NCBI GenBank assembly: GCA_023430245.1 | Contig: JAEZBA010000374.1 | Location: forward strand, 1 to 10,310 | Direction of reading: 5' to 3' | DNA from: Pseudomonadota bacterium | GTDB lineage: Bacteria; Pseudomonadota; Alphaproteobacteria; Rhizobiales; Xanthobacteraceae | Length of the DNA stretch: 10,310 bases | Part shown: in pieces, positions 7,383 through 10,310 of the stretch | Layout: the number at the start of each line of letters is the position of its first letter | How positions within the stretch are numbered: the first letter of the stretch is position 1 | The notes under the pieces: model-generated | Told to the model about the DNA's origin: nothing | What the model saw: only the letters and a program-made list of their open reading frames with translations | Database searches by the model: none | Made by a program: the position numbers and the translations under genes

Positions 7383-7519
7383 GGAAGTGTGCCGCCGATG
7401 CGCGGCCCGCGCCGCACGTTCGCCATTGATCCCCGATGGCCGGCATGATTATTGTCCAATAGCGACGTTTTCTTGCCCATTGGCGCCATTCGCGCAGATT
7501 TCAACGGAAACCGGTCTTC
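7383..7519. promoter_or_regulatory. Divergent sox operon/regulator control region
   Basis: This is 137 bases between soxB (minus) and the AraC-type regulator (plus), so it must hold both promoters unless transcription comes from inside the genes. I see no convincing sigma70 pair on either strand. On the minus strand a TTGGAC (7459-7454) has no matching -10 at 16-18 bases, which would fit an activator-dependent promoter. The section 7440-7500 is visibly richer in A and T than the section next to soxB. Confidence 0.6.
7452..7485. promoter_or_regulatory. Candidate AraC-type operator: two 13-bp direct repeats 21 bp apart
   Basis: TTGTCCAATAGCG (7452-7464) and TTGCCCATTGGCG (7473-7485) agree at 10 of 13 positions, and their starts are 21 bases apart, two helical turns. 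AraC-family activators commonly bind direct repeats with this period, one subunit per repeat. The site is 70 bases from the soxB start codon and 35 bases from the regulator's ATG, so it could serve activation of sox and autoregulation. The repeats are read directly; binding is inferred. Confidence 0.5.
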
Positions 7520-8569
7520 ATGAACGCATCCGCCCCGCGCCGGATCGGTTTCCTGCTGATCCCAGGCTTTTCGCTCCTGTCCTATGCATCGGCCGTCGAG
7601 CCGTTGCGTGCCGCAAACCGGCTGTCCGGCCGTTCGCTCTATAAATGGACCCATGTCTCGACGCAGGGCCGCGCGGTGGAGGCATCCAGCGGACTTACGA
7701 TTGCGGCAGACCATCGCATTGGCGACGACATTCCCCTGGACTTGATTCTCGTTTGCGCGGGCGGCAATCCCGCACTTCATCGCAGCGCAAGTACGTTGTC
7801 GTGGCTCAGGAAACTGGCGCGACGTGGGGTCCGGATCGGCGGCATATCCGGCGGCCCGTACATTCTGGCGCGTGCGGGACTTCTCGATGGATTTCGCTGC
7901 ACGATTCACTGGGAGCATCTGGCGAGCTTCGAGGAGCAATTTCCGCAACTCGACATACGGCGCAGCTTGTATGAAGTCGACCGCGGCCGCCTCACCTGTG
8001 CCGGCGGTATTGCCGGCTTTGACATGATGCGCGCCATCATCGCCGCAGACCATGGATCTGCTCTCGCCACGGCGCTGAGCGAATGGTTCCTGCAGACGCA
8101 ACTGCGTGCCGGCAGCGGTCCGCAACGCCTGCCGCTACGTGAACGCTATGGTGTCGCGCACCCGAAACTCCTCGATGCGCTCAAGGCGATGGAAGACTCG
8201 ACCGACAAACCATTGTCGCGGGCTGCGCTTGCACGTGCGATTTCGCTGTCGGTGCGGCAACTCGAGAGGTTGTTCGCGGCCCATCTCGGCACCACCATCG
8301 GCAATCTTTATCTGAAGATCAGGCTCGACCGCGCGCGGGCGCTGGTTCACGAAACCGCTCTGCCGCTGCTGGAGATCGCCATTGCCTGCGGCTTTGCCAA
8401 TGGCAGTCACTTTTCGCGAGCCTATCGCAAACGCTTCGGCGTCTCTCCCAAGCGAGATCGTCAATCGGCGGGCATCTCGGCTGACGCAAGCTCAGGACAG
8501 GCCTCTGCCGGCAGCGACGCGCCGCCAGCAAAGCGCCTGAAGTCCCGCACAAACCGGCTATCGACCTGA
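7520..8569 (+). CDS. GATase1-like domain AraC-family regulator (GbdR/SouR type), probable sox operon activator
   Basis: This is a 349-residue transcription factor. The N-terminal DJ-1/PfpI-like domain (about 8-195) begins IGFLLIPGFSLLSYASAVEP (9-28), followed by LRAANRLSGRSLYKW (29-43), a segment I recognise as typical of GbdR-like proteins. Its elbow, GGISGGPYILARAGLLDG (107-124), has Ser110 where enzymes of the fold carry a nucleophilic Cys, so it should be a ligand sensor and not an enzyme. The AraC domain (about 215-311) has two helix-turn-helix units: LSRAALARAISLSVRQLERLF (232-252 region), and LLEIAIACGFANGSHFSRAY (283-302) with the FGVSPKR ending. In Pseudomonas, GbdR (glycine betaine/dimethylglycine) and SouR (sarcosine) of this group activate sox genes, and divergence from soxB here fits that role. 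The C-terminal tail after 311 is Ser/Ala-rich. The 3' end overlaps the LysM gene by 12 bases. Confidence 0.9.
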   Translation: MNASAPRRIGFLLIPGFSLLSYASAVEPLRAANRLSGRSLYKWTHVSTQGRAVEASSGLTIAADHRIGDDIPLDLILVCAGGNPALHRSASTLSWLRKLARRGVRIGGISGGPYILARAGLLDGFRCTIHWEHLASFEEQFPQLDIRRSLYEVDRGRLTCAGGIAGFDMMRAIIAADHGSALATALSEWFLQTQLRAGSGPQRLPLRERYGVAHPKLLDALKAMEDSTDKPLSRAALARAISLSVRQLERLFAAHLGTTIGNLYLKIRLDRARALVHETALPLLEIAIACGFANGSHFSRAYRKRFGVSPKRDRQSAGISADASSGQASAGSDAPPAKRLKSRTNRLST

Positions 8570-10282
8570 ACGGGCCTTCGGCAGGACAAATATCTGGCCG
8601 GGGTAAATCAGGTCCGGATTGCGGATCTTGTCGCGATTCGCGCCGAAAATGACCGTGTAGCGCTGGCCGAGGCCATACGTGGCTTCACTGATCCGCCACA
8701 GATTGTCGCCGCGCACAATCAGTCTCGTATCGATGCGGGGGATGACAACGGCATCGCGACGGTCTTTGGCCCGTTCTGCGATCCGCGGCGACGTTGTCGT
8801 GGCCACCTTTGGATCCGGCCCGGGCGTGGCCACGACAGGCGCAGGCGGCTGGGCGGCCGGTGCATCCGGCTTGCCGGCTTGCGCAGAGCGCGTAGTCGGT
8901 TCAGCCGCTGATGTGGCGACCTGAACCTGCCCCGGGGACGTCGTGAATTTCGGTTGCGGCGCGCTCGCCACAGCAGACGGCGACGACGGAACGGGCTCTG
9001 CACTTTGCGACGGCGGCTCCTTCGCAGGACCGCTCGCCGGGCCTTTTGGCGTGGAACTGGGCAATGCCGGCTGCGACGGCGAAGCTTGCGAAGTCTCGGC
9101 CGGTGCTGCCGCGGACTGCGCTGGCGTCGGGGGCACTGCTGTCGGTGGGCTTGCGAGCGGTGCTGGTGCAGACGGAGGTGCCGCGAATTTCTGCTCCGCC
9201 ACCGCGGGCGCCTGCGGCGGTGAAAAGAGCGATGCCGCAGGTGCCGGTTCTCGCTCCGGCTGTCGTGACGCAATCACCGATTCCGGAGCGGCAGGAACTG
9301 CTGGGGTTTGTGAGGGCGCAGGAGCCGCCGGCGCCGCGACAATCGCGGGAGCGCGGAACGGCATCTCGACCCGCGATGCGACGCTGTCCGCGGCATTCAT
9401 CTGATCCAGCCGGATGCGGTAGTCGCCTGGCCGCACCCCGCTTTGGATCGAAAACGACACGCGCCCCTCGGGCGAAGCCGTGCCGATCGCGATGTAACCG
9501 TCATTCATATAGAGCCGGACGCGTGACCCGGGCGCGGCGCGGCCGGATACGAATAGACCGCCGCCCGCTTCCGGCTCCACGGATTCGATCCGCAGGTCGG
9601 CCGATTTCGATGCAACGCCATCCTGCGGCTTCGATGCTTCCGAGGGAGTCGCGGGAGACACCGCCGCAACCGGTGGCGCGGCCGAAGACGATGGCGGAGC
9701 AGAAGCCGGCGCTTTGGGCGCCGGCAGCGCGGCAACCGGCGCCTGGTCGCTTGGGAGCAACGCGACCGCCACCGGACTCTTCGACACCATCACCCTTCCG
9801 TCGGGCGCTGTGGCGCGCAGCGTCAAGTCATACTTTCCCGGCGGCAGTGGTTTTGGAACGAAAACGAAGGCACCGGACGAATCTGCCGTCGTCCGGTCGT
9901 GGCCCTGGCCATCCACCAGAAGCTCAACCGTTGAGTTCGCGAGTGCGCGACCCGCGATCACAGCCTCGCCATTCGGCTCGACCCGCGCAACGTCGAATGA
10001 AGGCGCGGGATCCGTGCTTGCCGGAGGAGTCGATGGCCCGAGCCGGTCGCCAAGGTCCTTGATCGCTTTGTTGGCCTCGGTGATCGCGGAAGCAGGTTTC
10101 TCGGGCGCGGGTGCAGGTGCAGCTGCGACCGGCTTGGGCTGATCGGCCGGAGTCTTGCTCGCATTCGGGACAGGAAATCCGTCAATTCGTCCCGACGCGA
10201 TCAGCCACCATACCAGGGCAGCAAGTCCCACCAGCACCACCAAGGAGATCGTTACGCCGCGGGCCGCGAAGGTCCGATTCAT
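8558..10282 (-). CDS. Membrane-anchored Ig-like/LysM domain protein
   Basis: This is a 574-residue envelope protein of unknown role. The N-terminus MNRTFAARG is followed by one hydrophobic helix (about 9-28, VTISLVVLVGLAALVWWLIA), which is uncleaved in appearance, so the bulk is probably periplasmic. Two related beta-sandwich-like segments lie at about 95-176 (FDVARVEPNGEAVIAGRA...) and 228-312 (LRIESVEPEAGGGLFVSGRA...). Each has a VEP...GRA..S.V.L pattern and a PG-x-Y-x-(I/L) strand. A long Pro/Ala/Ser linker spans about 312-500. The C-terminal LysM domain (about 516-568) reads RLIVRGDNLWRISEATYG, then NPDLIYPGQIFVLPK. LysM domains bind peptidoglycan N-acetylglucosamine, so the protein may tether membrane to wall. 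No catalytic domain is visible. The ATG at 10282 was chosen over an in-frame TTG at 10288 because AGGGA lies 7 bases before it. It has no evident link to the sox genes. Confidence 0.87.
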   Translation of the reverse strand: MNRTFAARGVTISLVVLVGLAALVWWLIASGRIDGFPVPNASKTPADQPKPVAAAPAPAPEKPASAITEANKAIKDLGDRLGPSTPPASTDPAPSFDVARVEPNGEAVIAGRALANSTVELLVDGQGHDRTTADSSGAFVFVPKPLPPGKYDLTLRATAPDGRVMVSKSPVAVALLPSDQAPVAALPAPKAPASAPPSSSAAPPVAAVSPATPSEASKPQDGVASKSADLRIESVEPEAGGGLFVSGRAAPGSRVRLYMNDGYIAIGTASPEGRVSFSIQSGVRPGDYRIRLDQMNAADSVASRVEMPFRAPAIVAAPAAPAPSQTPAVPAAPESVIASRQPEREPAPAASLFSPPQAPAVAEQKFAAPPSAPAPLASPPTAVPPTPAQSAAAPAETSQASPSQPALPSSTPKGPASGPAKEPPSQSAEPVPSSPSAVASAPQPKFTTSPGQVQVATSAAEPTTRSAQAGKPDAPAAQPPAPVVATPGPDPKVATTTSPRIAERAKDRRDAVVIPRIDTRLIVRGDNLWRISEATYGLGQRYTVIFGANRDKIRNPDLIYPGQIFVLPKARSGR

Positions 10283-10289
10283 GGGCAAA

Positions 10290-10294
10290 TCCCT
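10290..10294 (-). promoter_or_regulatory. Ribosome binding site for the LysM gene
   Basis: AGGGA on the minus strand is spaced 7 bases from the ATG at 10282. It selects that ATG over the TTG two codons earlier, which would sit almost on top of it. Confidence 0.6.
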
Positions 10295-10310
10295 GCCTAC
10301 GTTGTTCAGC

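Noticed and set aside
7441..7501. Sigma70 or sigma54 promoter in the divergent gap
   Set aside because: Candidate TTGGAC (minus) and TTGCCC (plus) lack a -10 at 16-18 bases; a GG..GC pair on the minus strand is spaced 9, not 10, so it does not fit sigma54.
7214..8125. 303-codon minus-strand frame across the soxB start, the gap and the regulator
   Set aside because: It overlaps two firmly supported genes and its translation resembles nothing. An ATG in it (7425) does not read into the soxB frame.
9046..10062. 338-codon plus-strand frame within the LysM gene
   Set aside because: Arises from the Pro/Ala/Ser-rich codons of the real gene; it is Pro/Arg-rich with no domain.

Overview
The window is GC-rich, densely packed bacterial chromosome. 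Protein styles and an intergenic palindrome resembling the RPE elements of Rhodopseudomonas/Bradyrhizobium suggest an alphaproteobacterium, probably Hyphomicrobiales (Bradyrhizobium, Rhodopseudomonas, Afipia group). This is inferred from recognition, not from a database search. No tRNA, rRNA, CRISPR array, transposase or phage gene is visible. No gene-free stretch exceeds about 140 bases.

There are three blocks. (1) Bases 1-2257, plus strand, form an aromatic-catabolism-like block. It holds the 3' end of a phthalate dioxygenase reductase/VanB-type oxygenase reductase (its 2Fe-2S domain), a 135-bp gap with a hairpin repeat, a Gfo/Idh/MocA dehydrogenase most like phthalate 4,5-cis-dihydrodiol dehydrogenase, and a MarR-family regulator joined to it by an ATGA overlap. 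The Rieske oxygenase that the reductase should serve must lie upstream, outside the window. (2) Bases 2254-8569 form a heterotetrameric sarcosine oxidase operon, soxB-soxD-soxA-soxG, on the minus strand. It is tightly coupled (8-bp gap, then 4-bp and 8-bp overlaps). Diverging from it is a GATase1-like/AraC regulator of the GbdR/SouR type, known activators of sarcosine and glycine betaine catabolism in Pseudomonas. The 137-bp divergent gap contains two 13-bp direct repeats exactly 21 bp apart, a candidate operator. (3) Bases 8558-10282, minus strand, encode a membrane-anchored, proline/alanine-rich protein with two Ig-like repeats and a C-terminal LysM domain.

The sox genes together would oxidatively demethylate sarcosine (or a related N-methyl amine) to glycine, passing the one-carbon unit to tetrahydrofolate as 5,10-methylene-THF and releasing H2O2. 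Key cofactor residues are present: the FMN-linking His in SoxB, the four zinc ligands in SoxD, and the dinucleotide-binding and GcvT-like folate domains in SoxA. The folate-handling genes often found next to sox operons (glyA, purU, folD) are absent here. Both ends of the sox/regulator cassette meet their neighbours convergently with overlapping 3' ends (CTAG at 2254-2257; 12 bp at 8558-8569), so no intrinsic terminator fits at either boundary.

I found no clearly undescribed system. The points most worth following are the paired 21-bp-spaced repeats in the sox/regulator gap, the TTG start of soxB, the MarR-dehydrogenase coupling, and whether the oxygenase block and the sox block serve one pathway.
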